Of a DNA stretch of 19,656 bases, positions 1-8,098 are shown piece after piece (within the stretch, counting starts at the first letter, position 1; every line of letters begins with the position of its first letter). The stretch is from Desulfotomaculum sp. Its GTDB lineage: Bacteria; Bacillota; Desulfotomaculia; Desulfotomaculales; Ammonificaceae. The position numbers and the translations under genes are program-made. Under the pieces are notes generated by a model. It ran no database searches. It was given only the letters and a program-made list of their open reading frames with translations, and was not told the origin of the DNA. The stretch is taken from assembly GCA_012961725.1 (NCBI GenBank), contig DTYU01000219.1:1-19656 (forward strand), read 5' to 3'.

Positions 1-93
1 CCTCTTCGGCTTGTACCGGCAAAGACGCGCTTTCGCAAGGCTTGATTCAGCCGCCCGTGCGCACGAAAATCTTTGCCGTGCAGTTGCCCGGCC

Positions 94-123
94 TTGCCTA
101 CCGCCGTCCGCCAATGATACAAT
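94..123 (+). promoter_or_regulatory. Sigma-A-like promoter with extended -10
   Basis: TTGCCT at 94-99 and TACAAT at 118-123 are separated by 18 bases. A TG dinucleotide at 115-116 makes an extended -10. Transcription would start about 35 bases before the ATG of the coiled-coil gene. The rest of the first 164 bases shows no gene. The match is by eye only. Confidence 0.5.
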
Positions 124-164
124 GGTCTCGCAACAGCTTAGCACCGAAAGGACAGGGGAAAGAA

Positions 165-938
165 ATGCGGCTGGAAGTCATCCACGGCCGGTTGAAGGAC
201 GCCTTCCCCCCGGAGCAGGCCAGCGTGCTCGCGGAACTGATCCACCAGGCTTACACCGACCTGGTAAAAACAAGCGACTTCAACGAGCTTAAAGAGATCG
301 TCCGCGACCTCGGCACCAAAATGGGGGAGCTCGCCGAAGCGCAAAAACGCACCGAGGCGCGTGTCGAAGAGCTCGCCGAAGCACAGAAAGAGACCCAAAA
401 GGAAGTCGGCAGACTTGACCGCGCCCTGCAGGAGCTCGCCGAAGCGCAAAAACGTACCGAGGCGCGCGTCGAAGAACTCGCCGAAGCACAAGAGCGCACC
501 GAAGAAGCGCTGCAAAAGCTCATCGGCGAACACGCCGAAACCAGACGGCAGTTGGGCGGCCTGAGCGCAACGGTGGGCTACCGCTTGGAAGACGAAGCCT
601 TCAAGGGCCTGCCCGCCCTCTTGCGACGGGACCACGGCCTCACCGTAAAGGAGAGGCTCACGCGGAAATTCGTCCGGGACAACCGGGGCGAATATATCGA
701 AGTAAACATCGTCGGCCAGGGAGAAAGGGACGGACAGACTTATACCATCGTGGGGGAAAGCAAGAGCCAGCTCTCCAAGAAAGACGTGGACACCTTCGTC
801 AGGAAAAAGCTCAAGCGCCTGGAGGGCGTCTTCCCCGAGATCTTCCCCGTGCTGGTCACTTACATGATCGCCCAGCCGGACGTGGAGGACTACGCCCGGC
901 AAAAGGGCATAGCCGTGTATTACTCCTTCGACCTTTAA
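165..938 (+). CDS. Coiled-coil protein with PD-(D/E)XK-like C-terminal domain (DUF3782-like)
   Basis: The protein has 257 residues. The ATG at 165 is chosen because AAAGGACAGGGGAAAG lies just upstream; the frame stays open further 5' but without a ribosome site. Residues about 45-135 form a long charged coiled coil built on repeats of ELAEAQKRTEARVE. The C-terminal ~115 residues look like a restriction-endonuclease fold: an acidic strand around EYIEVNIVG is followed by GESKS, which would supply the E-x-K of a PD-(D/E)XK site. Proteins of this layout are usually annotated as DUF3782 or 'coiled-coil, nuclease-like'; the biological role is not known to me. The gene is convergent with legF, with only ten bases between the stop codons, and shows no functional link to it. 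I am fairly sure of the domain layout and unsure of any activity. Confidence 0.7.
   Translation: MRLEVIHGRLKDAFPPEQASVLAELIHQAYTDLVKTSDFNELKEIVRDLGTKMGELAEAQKRTEARVEELAEAQKETQKEVGRLDRALQELAEAQKRTEARVEELAEAQERTEEALQKLIGEHAETRRQLGGLSATVGYRLEDEAFKGLPALLRRDHGLTVKERLTRKFVRDNRGEYIEVNIVGQGERDGQTYTIVGESKSQLSKKDVDTFVRKKLKRLEGVFPEIFPVLVTYMIAQPDVEDYARQKGIAVYYSFDL
327..494 (+). repeat. Direct repeat inside the coiled-coil gene
   Basis: Bases 327-389 and 432-494 are near-identical 63-base copies, 105 bases (35 codons) apart, with a few mainly synonymous differences. Each copy itself holds two GAGCTCGCCGAAGC-like units 42 bases apart. This is an in-frame coiled-coil expansion that keeps the reading frame. 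Confidence 0.8.
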
Positions 939-948
939 CCCGGCTTGA

Positions 949-1692
949 CTATTTGTGTCTATCCCAACTGGCGCGAGAGCCTATCTGCTTACTGGCAGGG
1001 TTCTCGCCACCAGTGGCCCCCCGCAGGAGCAACGCTTCCGCAAGAATGAAATCGACCGGATCATCTATATCCACCGAGCGCTGCCGCGGCATGACATAGG
1101 CATAGCTTCGCGGCCCAAACCAGTTATTCCCGCTTTTGGCGAACTCCCACCGTGCCAGGTACAACGCCCCGTTTAGACGGTAATACCTGGGCAGTCCCTG
1201 GCGAACGACAGGAACCTCCGGCAGCAAAAAGCCTGTCAGCGCCCCATCAGCCGCCAGCGTGCCGCACCACCACGGGTGGTGCTCCGCCTCACAAACGGAG
1301 ACCACCACGTCCGCTTCACGCTCTACGAAGAGCTCGAGCGCAGCAACGATATCTTCGGCCGTGCGCAAGGGACTGGTGGGTTGCAGAAGCACGACACAAT
1401 CGTACGTCACCCCCCGTTCCTCCAGCCACTCTACCGTGTGACAGATGACCGCCATCATGCCGGCGGTGTCAGAGGCAAGCTCGGCTGGACGCAAAAAGGG
1501 TACGTCCGCGCCCGCCAACCGTGCCACTCGAGCAATCTCTTGCCCGTCGGTGGAAACGAGCAGACGGTCGAAGACCCCGCTTTTTTGCGCTGCCTCGACG
1601 GTGTAAACGATCAGCGGCTTGCCCGCCAGCAGCTTGATGTTCTTGTTGGGGATACCCTTCGAGCCTGCCCTGGCAGGAACAATCCCCAACAC
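949..1692 (-). CDS. legF: CMP-N,N'-diacetyllegionaminic acid synthetase (LegF/NeuA family)
   Basis: This is a cytidylyltransferase that activates the nonulosonic acid with CTP to give the CMP-sugar donor used by the flagellin glycosyltransferase. It has the family N-terminus IVPARAGSKGIPNKN (CTP-binding loop), LQPTSPLR near residue 100, and DIDDPVDF near the C-terminus as the metal-binding acidic motif. At 247 residues the length is normal. I place the start at GTG 1692 because AAGGG (1704-1700) lies seven bases upstream and the protein then begins right before the conserved strand. A longer TTG start at 1737 would overlap ptmE by 35 bases and has no ribosome site. The ribosome site overlaps the ptmE stop codon, which suggests translational coupling. 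It is the last gene of the Leg operon. The sequence alone does not separate LegF from NeuA or PseF; the assignment to Leg rests on the neighbours. Confidence 0.85.
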   Translation of the reverse strand: MLGIVPARAGSKGIPNKNIKLLAGKPLIVYTVEAAQKSGVFDRLLVSTDGQEIARVARLAGADVPFLRPAELASDTAGMMAVICHTVEWLEERGVTYDCVVLLQPTSPLRTAEDIVAALELFVEREADVVVSVCEAEHHPWWCGTLAADGALTGFLLPEVPVVRQGLPRYYRLNGALYLARWEFAKSGNNWFGPRSYAYVMPRQRSVDIDDPVDFILAEALLLRGATGGENPASKQIGSRASWDRHK

Positions 1693-1702
1693 CGACAGAC
1701 CC

Positions 1703-2773
1703 TTATACACCTTGCCCCCCGAGATCCATTTTCTCAAAGTGTCTCAGTGTCTGCTGGTATTCGTCCCACTGCCCCACATCAAACCAGCGCCCGTGGTGAG
1801 GGTAAACGCCGACGCGCAACCCCTGTGCCTTGGCGTTCTTGATGATCTCTGGCATATCGACCGGCACACCTCTTGGCATCACTGTCAGCACCGCCGGCTC
1901 GACCACATAAAGACCGGTGTTTACTAAGAAGTGAAAGTTCGGCTTCTCCTCGATTTCAAGGTGATCATTTCCCGGGCGCAATACCCCGTAAGGAACAACA
2001 AACTCCTTGAGCGCACCGACAACTGTAAGCCCGAACCCCCGTTGCTGGTGATATTCCACAAGCTCGGCATAGTCCAATTCCACGATGATGTCACAGTTGG
2101 TCAATAAGAAGGTCTCGTTAAGGCGGTCGGCTATCAAGGACAAGGCCCCTGCCGTTCCTAAGGGTTCCTCCTCCTCGAAAAAATCGACCTCGTAAGGACG
2201 ACCGTTACCGTTAAAATAAAGCCTAACGATCTCTGCCTTATACCCCAAACAAAGGACGAACCGTGAAAAACCTTGGTGGTGAAAGCGTTCCATAATCAGT
2301 TCGATAATCGGTTTGTCCCGTACGGGGATCATCAGCTTAGGGAGAATCTTGGTAAAGGGGTCGAGCCGCGTTCCTTTACCCCCCGCCATAATGACAACCT
2401 TTTCTCGGCGGCGCCGTTCCTTGGGCAGGAACAAATCCTGCCAGACCATAAGACCAACGACGCGGCCTTGCTCATCCACCAAAGGCACATGTCTTATCCC
2501 TGACTCCATCATTAGCCGGCGGACAACCTCTGTGGCAACCCCAGCGGGAAGCGCTTTCGGCCTCACGTTCATGATCCGCGAAACCGGCTCACGCAGGTCA
2601 ACACCATCTAAGAGTGCGCGCCGCACGTCGCCGTCAGTAACTGTACCCAAAAGGCGCCCCACTTTGTCGGTCACTAACAAGATTTGGCGGGCGGTGCGGT
2701 CCATTTGCTCAAGCGCACGCACGATCGTCTCATCCGGTGAAACCTTGACTTCCTCAACTATGTGACAACCCAT
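1703..2773 (-). CDS. ptmE: CBS-domain nucleotidyltransferase, PtmE-type (glucosamine-1-phosphate guanylyltransferase)
   Basis: The 356-residue protein has two CBS domains (about residues 5-120) followed by a sugar-nucleotidyltransferase domain that starts with the signature MAGGKGTRLDPFTK (about residues 129-142). Further motifs are PLGTAGAL and the acidic NCDIIVELDY. This architecture matches Campylobacter PtmE, which makes the GDP-hexosamine that feeds the GDP-based legionaminic acid route; that role is known for the family and inferred here. The start at ATG 2773 follows GGGAGAGG at good spacing. The frame is open up to TTG 2821, but that start has no ribosome site. The gene lies 91 bases after the restored end of legI and just upstream of legF. 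PtmF, the dedicated glutamine:fructose-6-phosphate aminotransferase, is not in the window. Specificity for GDP versus UDP cannot be read from sequence. Confidence 0.82.
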   Translation of the reverse strand: MGCHIVEEVKVSPDETIVRALEQMDRTARQILLVTDKVGRLLGTVTDGDVRRALLDGVDLREPVSRIMNVRPKALPAGVATEVVRRLMMESGIRHVPLVDEQGRVVGLMVWQDLFLPKERRRREKVVIMAGGKGTRLDPFTKILPKLMIPVRDKPIIELIMERFHHQGFSRFVLCLGYKAEIVRLYFNGNGRPYEVDFFEEEEPLGTAGALSLIADRLNETFLLTNCDIIVELDYAELVEYHQQRGFGLTVVGALKEFVVPYGVLRPGNDHLEIEEKPNFHFLVNTGLYVVEPAVLTVMPRGVPVDMPEIIKNAKAQGLRVGVYPHHGRWFDVGQWDEYQQTLRHFEKMDLGGQGV

Positions 2774-2864
2774 ATACCTCTCCCGCCTTTGCACTACGTG
2801 CCCCTTGCCAGTGGTTGCCAAATTTTCTCTGACTTCTCGTTTCTCCTCTTCGGTATGGCATCAT

Positions 2865-3886
2865 TCACACCATCTCCCAGGTCAGAACCGTATCGGCCGG
2901 TATTGCTACCCGTGCCCGGCGACCGACTACCACATCCCGCATCTTCGGCGGAATGCCGGTTCCCGGCCGTTTTTAATATTAAGCTTTTCTGCGGTGATCA
3001 GTTCACCCGCAGCAATGTCGCACGCGGCCACCAGACTCCGCCGAGTAGCTCCCATGACCTCAATCTCTGCCCCAGCAGGACGTTTGATACCGTCGCCCAA
3101 CGCCTGCTCAACGTTGCGGATCGCTTGTACCATCGCCGCTAACTCCTCCGGCTCAAGCGACGCCTGGTGGTCAGGGCCCGCCATCCCCCGGTCCAACGTC
3201 AAGTGTTTCTCAACAACCCGCGCCCCTAACGCCGCTGCCGCCACCGCCACCTCGATCCCCAGGGTATGGTCCGAATAGCCCACCGGCAACCCGAAAGCGT
3301 GCCTTAGGGTCACCATCGCCCTGAGGTTGACGTCCCCGTATGCGGCAGGATAGTTAGACGTACAGTGCAACAAGGTCACGCTGTCGGCGCCGGCGCGCCG
3401 CACCACCTCGAGCGCTTCCTCCACTTCGCCCAAGGTAGCCATCCCGGTCGAGAGAATGAGCGGCTTCCCCTTGCCTGCGACATGCCTCAATAAAGGATGG
3501 TTCGTCAGGTCCCCAGAGCTGATTTTGAACGCCGGTACACCTATTTCATCAAGCAGGTCTGCATTATAGTAATCGAACGGGGTGGCTAAAAAGTTAACCC
3601 CTGCCCGGTCACAGTATCCCTTTAACTGACGAAACTCCTCTTCCTTGAGCGCTAAACGCCTCAACAGTTCGAGCTGTGATTCGTCATCACCTGGCACCCT
3701 TGCACGCTGGTACACCGCCACCCCAGCGCCTTTCGCCACCACATGTTCCGGGATAAACGCCTGGAATTTCACCGCGTCGACACCGGCCTGCACCGCAACA
3801 TCAACGAGTCTTTTGGCAAGCTCAAGATCGCTGTTATGGTTGACTCCAGCCTCAGCAATGACAAAAACACCTTCCTTTGAGGACAT
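2865..3886 (-). CDS. legI: N,N'-diacetyllegionaminic acid synthase (LegI/NeuB family), apparent C-terminal frameshift
   Basis: This enzyme condenses phosphoenolpyruvate with 2,4-diacetamido-2,4,6-trideoxymannose to give the nine-carbon acid. The NeuB motifs are all present: IAEAGVNHN at the N-terminus, KFQAF, FDYYNADLL, KISSGD, STGMATLGE, HCTSNYP, GYSDHTLG and EKHLTLDR with GPDHQASL. The start is ATG 3886, behind GGGGAGG. The uninterrupted frame ends early at 2927 within the antifreeze-like (SAF) domain. Adding one base in the A5 run at about 2974-2970 restores RPGTGIPPKM, then VVVGRRARVAIPAD, and an end at 2865 (about 340 residues, the normal family length). The missing base could be a sequencing error or a real mutation that removes the SAF domain. 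The TIM-barrel part is intact either way. It sits between the radical SAM gene and ptmE. Confidence 0.85.
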
Positions 3887-3918
3887 GAACAAACCTCCCC
3901 CTGGCTTCGAGAGTTAAT

Positions 3919-5305
3919 TTAAATCTGTCTAAAGCCGCGAAAGCTCGCGTCTCGCCCGAGATAAAGTCTGCTTGCCTGGTTAACTACCGAAGCGTATTGC
4001 TTTTCGTAGTAGTTCCGCAACAAGGTAGCGTTCGCCTCAAAGAGAACCTGGTAAAACTCATCGTCGCTGAGTTCCGTAAAATTGACTGCCAAGAGGTCCG
4101 AGTTGACATGCTTGCATTCATAGAAATCCGCACAGTCCCGAAGAAGTCCCTTTTCGATGGCATAATAGTACAGTGGTGAACCTGGATATGGTGTTACCGG
4201 CCGGATGGTACGCAGTTGCGCCTGGTCATCATACTTTAATAAAAACTCGACTCCTTTACGCAAAGTTTCTCTATTATCACCAATATTACCGAAAATGATG
4301 TTAAGGCCAGGACTTATTCCAGACGCGAGCGTGGCTTCAACACCGCTAATGATCTGCTTCGTCGTCAACCCCTTATTCATGTTTTTTAAAACCTGGTCGT
4401 CCATCGCCTCGATCCCGTAGTTAATGAAGACACACCCTGCTTCCTTCATTAGCTTAAGCACTGCAGGTTTGGCGTAATTTAGCCTGCCGTTGCAAGACCA
4501 CTTGAGATTCAACTTCGCTTTGATAAAACCCTCACACAGGTCCACTGTCCGTTCTACGGACGACATTAACAGTTCATCAGAAAACATAACGTAGGTGATG
4601 CCGTATCGCTGCTTCAGTAATTCAATCTCCTCAATGATACTATCCTTGCTGCGCGGTCTGAAGCCCTTATCCATTCGGTAGCAAAAGTTGCACCGAAACT
4701 TGCACCCTCTTCCCGGTAAAACCGGCAGCACAAAATCCCTATTTGTCGCGCGAGGCGCCCGTAAAAGCCGGTAATAGTCAATCGGAAAGAGGTCATACGC
4801 CGGAAAGGGCAGCTTATCAATCTCCTTAATCAAAGGACGCCTTGGGGTACCACCACTTTATCGCCCTCACGGAAGGCGATGCCTTTGACGGCAGAAAGAG
4901 GTCTGCGTCCTGCCACCGCATCCATTAATTCACAAACGGTAACCTCTCCTTCACCGATCACAATCGCATCCGCCTGGGTTTTTTCAAGAAATATACGGGT
5001 TCGGGGGAAGGACCGTGCCCACCAATGACATAAAAGGGCCTGTTTTTGGACTCATTAATCGCTGCGGAGATTTTAAGAAGCTTCCTATACTGGTAATACC
5101 CTGCAATAACACCTACACCTACCAGATCAAACTTTTCGCGGTCCAAGTACTCTCTTAAATCGTCATCAGGGTAATGAAACTTATCCTGGTTGTAAATCGT
5201 CACCTCGCACCCTTTTTCCCGGAGTACAGCAGCGATATATGCCAGCCCCTGCGAAAACCAGTGGATGTAAGAACCATTGTCGTAAACGACTAGCAAAATC
5301 CTCAC
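3919..5305 (-). pseudogene. B12-binding radical SAM protein, split by two apparent frameshifts
   Basis: The N-terminal part (5305 to about 4985) is a cobalamin-binding Rossmann domain starting MRILLVVYDNG, with VIGGHGPSPEP. The middle frame reads AIVIGEGEVT, typical of the end of such domains. The third frame carries the radical SAM core with CKFRCNFC (CxxxCxxC, near residue 200) and LPFPAYDL just before it. Restoring one base in the A6 run at 4984-4979 and one near 4850-4840 gives about 462 residues, the usual size. The start is GTG 5305, behind GAGG. Family members catalyse methylations or other radical reactions on unreactive carbons; the substrate is unknown. Its place between legG and legI suggests that it tailors the nonulosonic acid or a precursor. 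With two breaks it is either a pseudogene or mis-sequenced. Codon-level conservation across all three frames argues for recent loss or sequencing error. Confidence 0.8.
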
Positions 5306-5333
5306 CGTTTACACCTCACAACTTTATATACAG

Positions 5334-6512
5334 TTATTCGGCAAAATCGAGTCTCTTCTCCAGTAGTCTTCTATCAAGCGGCACCGCTTCGAGGACGGAT
5401 ACCACCCGGCCGCTCACGTTCCCGTCGCCATATGGGTCATACGGGTTGCGCAGCCCTTTCAGACGCGAGCGAAACTCCTCATCGCATAGGGCCTTGCGCA
5501 AACCGGCAGCTATCTTTTCCTTTCGGCAGGGAACATCGATCACACTCGCCGCCCGCAGACGACCCTTCTGGCGGTCACCGATATTGACCGTAGGCACCCG
5601 TAGCGACGGCGCTTCGATGATACCGCTCGAGGAGTTGCCGACTACAGCCGCCGCATACTTCATCACTCCAAGGTAACCGCGGGAACCCAAGCTCGGAAAC
5701 AATCTGGCGTTGGCATTAGCCGCCACATACTCTTCCCACACCCGCAGAATTTCCCCAAAACCAACCTCCATTCCCGGATAGGTGATCACCTGCTGATAGT
5801 CAGGGAATTCCCTTAATGCTGCAGTCAACGCCCTCACCTGGGCCGCTGTGTTGCCGTCGGGCATGAGTGTCTCCGGATGGTACGTCACCAAGAGGGTCTT
5901 CCGGTTTACGTCAATCCCAAAGACCTGAAAGAGTTCTTCAGGTTCCATCAGCTCTCCGCGAAATATGTTCTCTATCCCCGGCGCACCAACCACGTGGATC
6001 CGCCAAGCTTCTTCGCCCATCCGCCGGAGGTTGTACCCATATTCGACAGTGCTGACAAAATGAAGGTGTGCCATCTTGGAGACGGCGTGGCGGACCTGCT
6101 CGTCGATCAGACCCTCAGTGGATTCCCCGCCAGAAATGTGTGCAATTGGTATTCGAGTGATTACGGCAGCCGTGGCCGGTGCAAGCAACTCGTACCGGTC
6201 TCCCAGAAGCAGCATCAAGTCAGGAGACCATCGAGCCAATAGGTCTGCAAACTCTACCACAAGTTCCCCAACAAAACAAGTCAACGCCTTCGGCTCGTCT
6301 TCCAGCGCGAAATTGTTAACAACCTCTGCCAGGGGCAGGCCTGCTTCGGTAATTTCCTCCAGGGTTCTTCCTTTTTCCGGAGCAACGTGTTCACCTGCAG
6401 CGACCAACACAAGCTTGAGTCGGTCTGATTCTACGATACGGCGCAGGGTCGGCTTGAGTAGCCCGAATTCAGCTCTTGTCGTTGTGAAAACCAGCACCTT
6501 TCTCATCTTCAC
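5334..6512 (-). CDS. legG: Hydrolysing GDP/UDP-N,N'-diacetylbacillosamine 2-epimerase (LegG/NeuC family)
   Basis: This enzyme inverts C2 and removes the nucleotide from the NDP-diacetamido-trideoxyglucose, releasing 2,4-diacetamido-2,4,6-trideoxymannose for LegI. NeuC-type motifs are clear: TTRAEFGLLKP at the N-terminus, GDRYELL, HISGGESTEGLIDEQ followed by RHAVSKM, VVGAPGIEN, VTYHPET, VGNSSSGIIEAPS and NIGDRQKGR. The 392-residue length is normal. The GTG start at 6512 overlaps the stop of the formyltransferase gene by four bases (GTGA), a sign of coupling; an ATG two codons later is also possible. No lesions are visible. GDP rather than UDP as carrier is inferred from PtmE in the same operon. 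Confidence 0.88.
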   Translation of the reverse strand: MKMRKVLVFTTTRAEFGLLKPTLRRIVESDRLKLVLVAAGEHVAPEKGRTLEEITEAGLPLAEVVNNFALEDEPKALTCFVGELVVEFADLLARWSPDLMLLLGDRYELLAPATAAVITRIPIAHISGGESTEGLIDEQVRHAVSKMAHLHFVSTVEYGYNLRRMGEEAWRIHVVGAPGIENIFRGELMEPEELFQVFGIDVNRKTLLVTYHPETLMPDGNTAAQVRALTAALREFPDYQQVITYPGMEVGFGEILRVWEEYVAANANARLFPSLGSRGYLGVMKYAAAVVGNSSSGIIEAPSLRVPTVNIGDRQKGRLRAASVIDVPCRKEKIAAGLRKALCDEEFRSRLKGLRNPYDPYGDGNVSGRVVSVLEAVPLDRRLLEKRLDFAE

Positions 6513-7420
6513 TCAAAGCGAAAAGAACGTTTTTCGTTTGCCCGTAGCGCGGGCATGAACTCAGGAACGACCGCATAGACCCCGTCCCGTGCCTTCACCC
6601 ATATTTCACCATTATGCCAGAAGTTCAAGATAGTCCCCGGTTCGACATCGAACCAATACTTTTCAGGAAGGTCTCGTACTATCCGACCTCTAAGGACCCG
6701 GATTGGCCGCCCTTGGAAAAAAGTTCGCGCGCATGGGTAGGGTGGGGCAATCGCCCTGACCAAGTTGTGTATTTCTCTGACGGGCCTGTCCCATGCGATG
6801 CGCTGGTCTTCCTCAGTCCTAAGCCTCCTATACGTAGCTTGGCCGTGGTCTTGCGGTATTCGCGGTGCAACCTTCTTCCCAAGCAGAGGCAGATAGGTAA
6901 CCATGATGTCAAAAGTAGCCTTGGTAACTTTTCTCAAGACGTCTACGATATAATCGTCTTCGTCAATAACGATACTTTGTTGGGCAATGATATCCCCGGC
7001 ATCCACTTCCGCCGTAAGGTAGAACATGGTTAGCGCCGTCTCCGTATAACCCTCGGAAATCTGCCAAGCAAGAACCGAACGGCCTCGATCTTTTGGTAGT
7101 CTAGCTGGATGAAAACCAATGCAGCCTTCTTTTGCGGCTTGTAACAGTACCGGATCCAGTATATGAGACCATCCCGCCACGAATATGTAGTCCGGCGAGG
7201 AGCTTTCGATCGCCCGAACGTCATCTCGAGTCAGCTTTCGCACTTTGTTGATGCCCGGGTATATGTCATCAAAGACCGTTCCTAAAGGTTTCCGCCATTG
7301 GATGTCGTCCTCATAAGTAAACGCCTGAACCACGTGCACCAAAGGGGAACTGAGTAGGCACTCAAGAACTGTTTTACCGTTTTCAAGAGCGCCGACAAAA
7401 ACAACCCGCTTTGTGCTCAC
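6509..7420 (-). CDS. Formyltransferase-family sugar-tailoring enzyme (FMT fold)
   Basis: The protein of 303 residues has an N-terminal formyltransferase-type Rossmann domain and a C-terminal subdomain resembling the FMT C-terminal barrel (about residues 205-290). The central motif is GFHPARLPKDRGRSVLAW, and VDAGDI follows. In characterised members (FMT, ArnA) an Asn-His-Asp triad transfers the formyl group from N10-formyl-tetrahydrofolate. Here His104 and Asp140 are present, but the Asn position holds Gly102. Start GTG 7420 overlaps the PIG-L stop by four bases and has GAGGAGG upstream; the longer TTG start at 7444 is not needed. Placed in the Leg operon next to a deacetylase, it is unlikely to be the housekeeping Met-tRNA enzyme. 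It probably acylates an amino sugar; formyl as the donor group is inference. Confidence 0.7.
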   Translation of the reverse strand: MSTKRVVFVGALENGKTVLECLLSSPLVHVVQAFTYEDDIQWRKPLGTVFDDIYPGINKVRKLTRDDVRAIESSSPDYIFVAGWSHILDPVLLQAAKEGCIGFHPARLPKDRGRSVLAWQISEGYTETALTMFYLTAEVDAGDIIAQQSIVIDEDDYIVDVLRKVTKATFDIMVTYLPLLGKKVAPRIPQDHGQATYRRLRTEEDQRIAWDRPVREIHNLVRAIAPPYPCARTFFQGRPIRVLRGRIVRDLPEKYWFDVEPGTILNFWHNGEIWVKARDGVYAVVPEFMPALRANEKRSFRFE

Positions 7421-8091
7421 CAGACCAGCCTCCTCACGAGGCAAAATGCCTCGGCATAGCCCAAGTTGACGGAAGAACCACGATAAGCAGCCAGAGCCTT
7501 CACGGCCTGTATGCTTCGGGGATGGGGGTAGCCTTTTATTTCAGCGCGGAAAAGATTGAGAATATCGAGCTTCGCGTCTAAGGTTTTCTCAATGTCAACA
7601 TACACATTAGGTTGAAAGCTCGCCGCTTTGCCCGGAAACGCTAAATTTGTACTCGAGGGAACCTCATACAACAGAATCTCCTTCAAGAAGGGCGCGTTAG
7701 AAGGCTTAACTGCTGGCATCAAACACCGGTAAACGACATCGTGATCGGTATTCACATCGCTTCCGCCAACCGAGTATACCACATCTGGTTTCGTTTCCTG
7801 AACAACCGAACTCAATGCGTCAATTAGCCTACGAGCCGGAAGGGCATCAAGTTCCCCTGCAGGGAAGTCCAATAGATGACATCCCGCAAAGCCGTAGGCA
7901 CCCTTCACCTTTTGTATAACAGACTCCCTCTCCCTACGGTAACCCACAGGTGAATCGGCAAAAGCAATAGTTACAACGCACCAGTAGACCCGGTCCCCTC
8001 GTGCGATGTGCCTCAACAGAGTGCCGCCTGCCCCCAGGGTTTCGTCGTCAGCGTGCGGAGCTATCACTAACACTTTCAATGCAGACACCAC
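7417..8091 (-). CDS. PIG-L family zinc-dependent N-deacetylase
   Basis: This is a 224-residue LmbE/PIG-L protein. The zinc-binding motif APHADDETLGAGG lies at about residues 11-23 (His13, Asp15, Asp16), and the second metal region is NTDHDVVYR. Such enzymes remove acetyl groups from N-acetyl amino sugars or their conjugates. I chose GTG 8091, seven bases after AGGTGA and eight bases after the legH stop; GTG 8088 is equally possible, and the upstream in-frame extension runs into legH. The formyltransferase gene overlaps its stop. Sitting between legH and legG, it most plausibly removes one acetyl from a Leg precursor or from Leg itself, so that another acyl group can be added. The exact substrate cannot be read from sequence. 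Confidence 0.8.
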   Translation of the reverse strand: MVSALKVLVIAPHADDETLGAGGTLLRHIARGDRVYWCVVTIAFADSPVGYRRERESVIQKVKGAYGFAGCHLLDFPAGELDALPARRLIDALSSVVQETKPDVVYSVGGSDVNTDHDVVYRCLMPAVKPSNAPFLKEILLYEVPSSTNLAFPGKAASFQPNVYVDIEKTLDAKLDILNLFRAEIKGYPHPRSIQAVKALAAYRGSSVNLGYAEAFCLVRRLVW

Positions 8092-8098
8092 CCGAAAA

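Noticed and set aside
138..902. Long antisense open frame opposite the coiled-coil gene
   Set aside because: It lies fully opposite a gene with a good start, promoter and heptad repeats. The antisense frame has no recognisable motif and arises from GC-rich repeated codons.
2754..2864. Small open frame of about 36 codons between legI and ptmE starting at ATG 2864
   Set aside because: It has no ribosome site, overlaps the ptmE start, and has an arbitrary basic composition. It looks like spacer.
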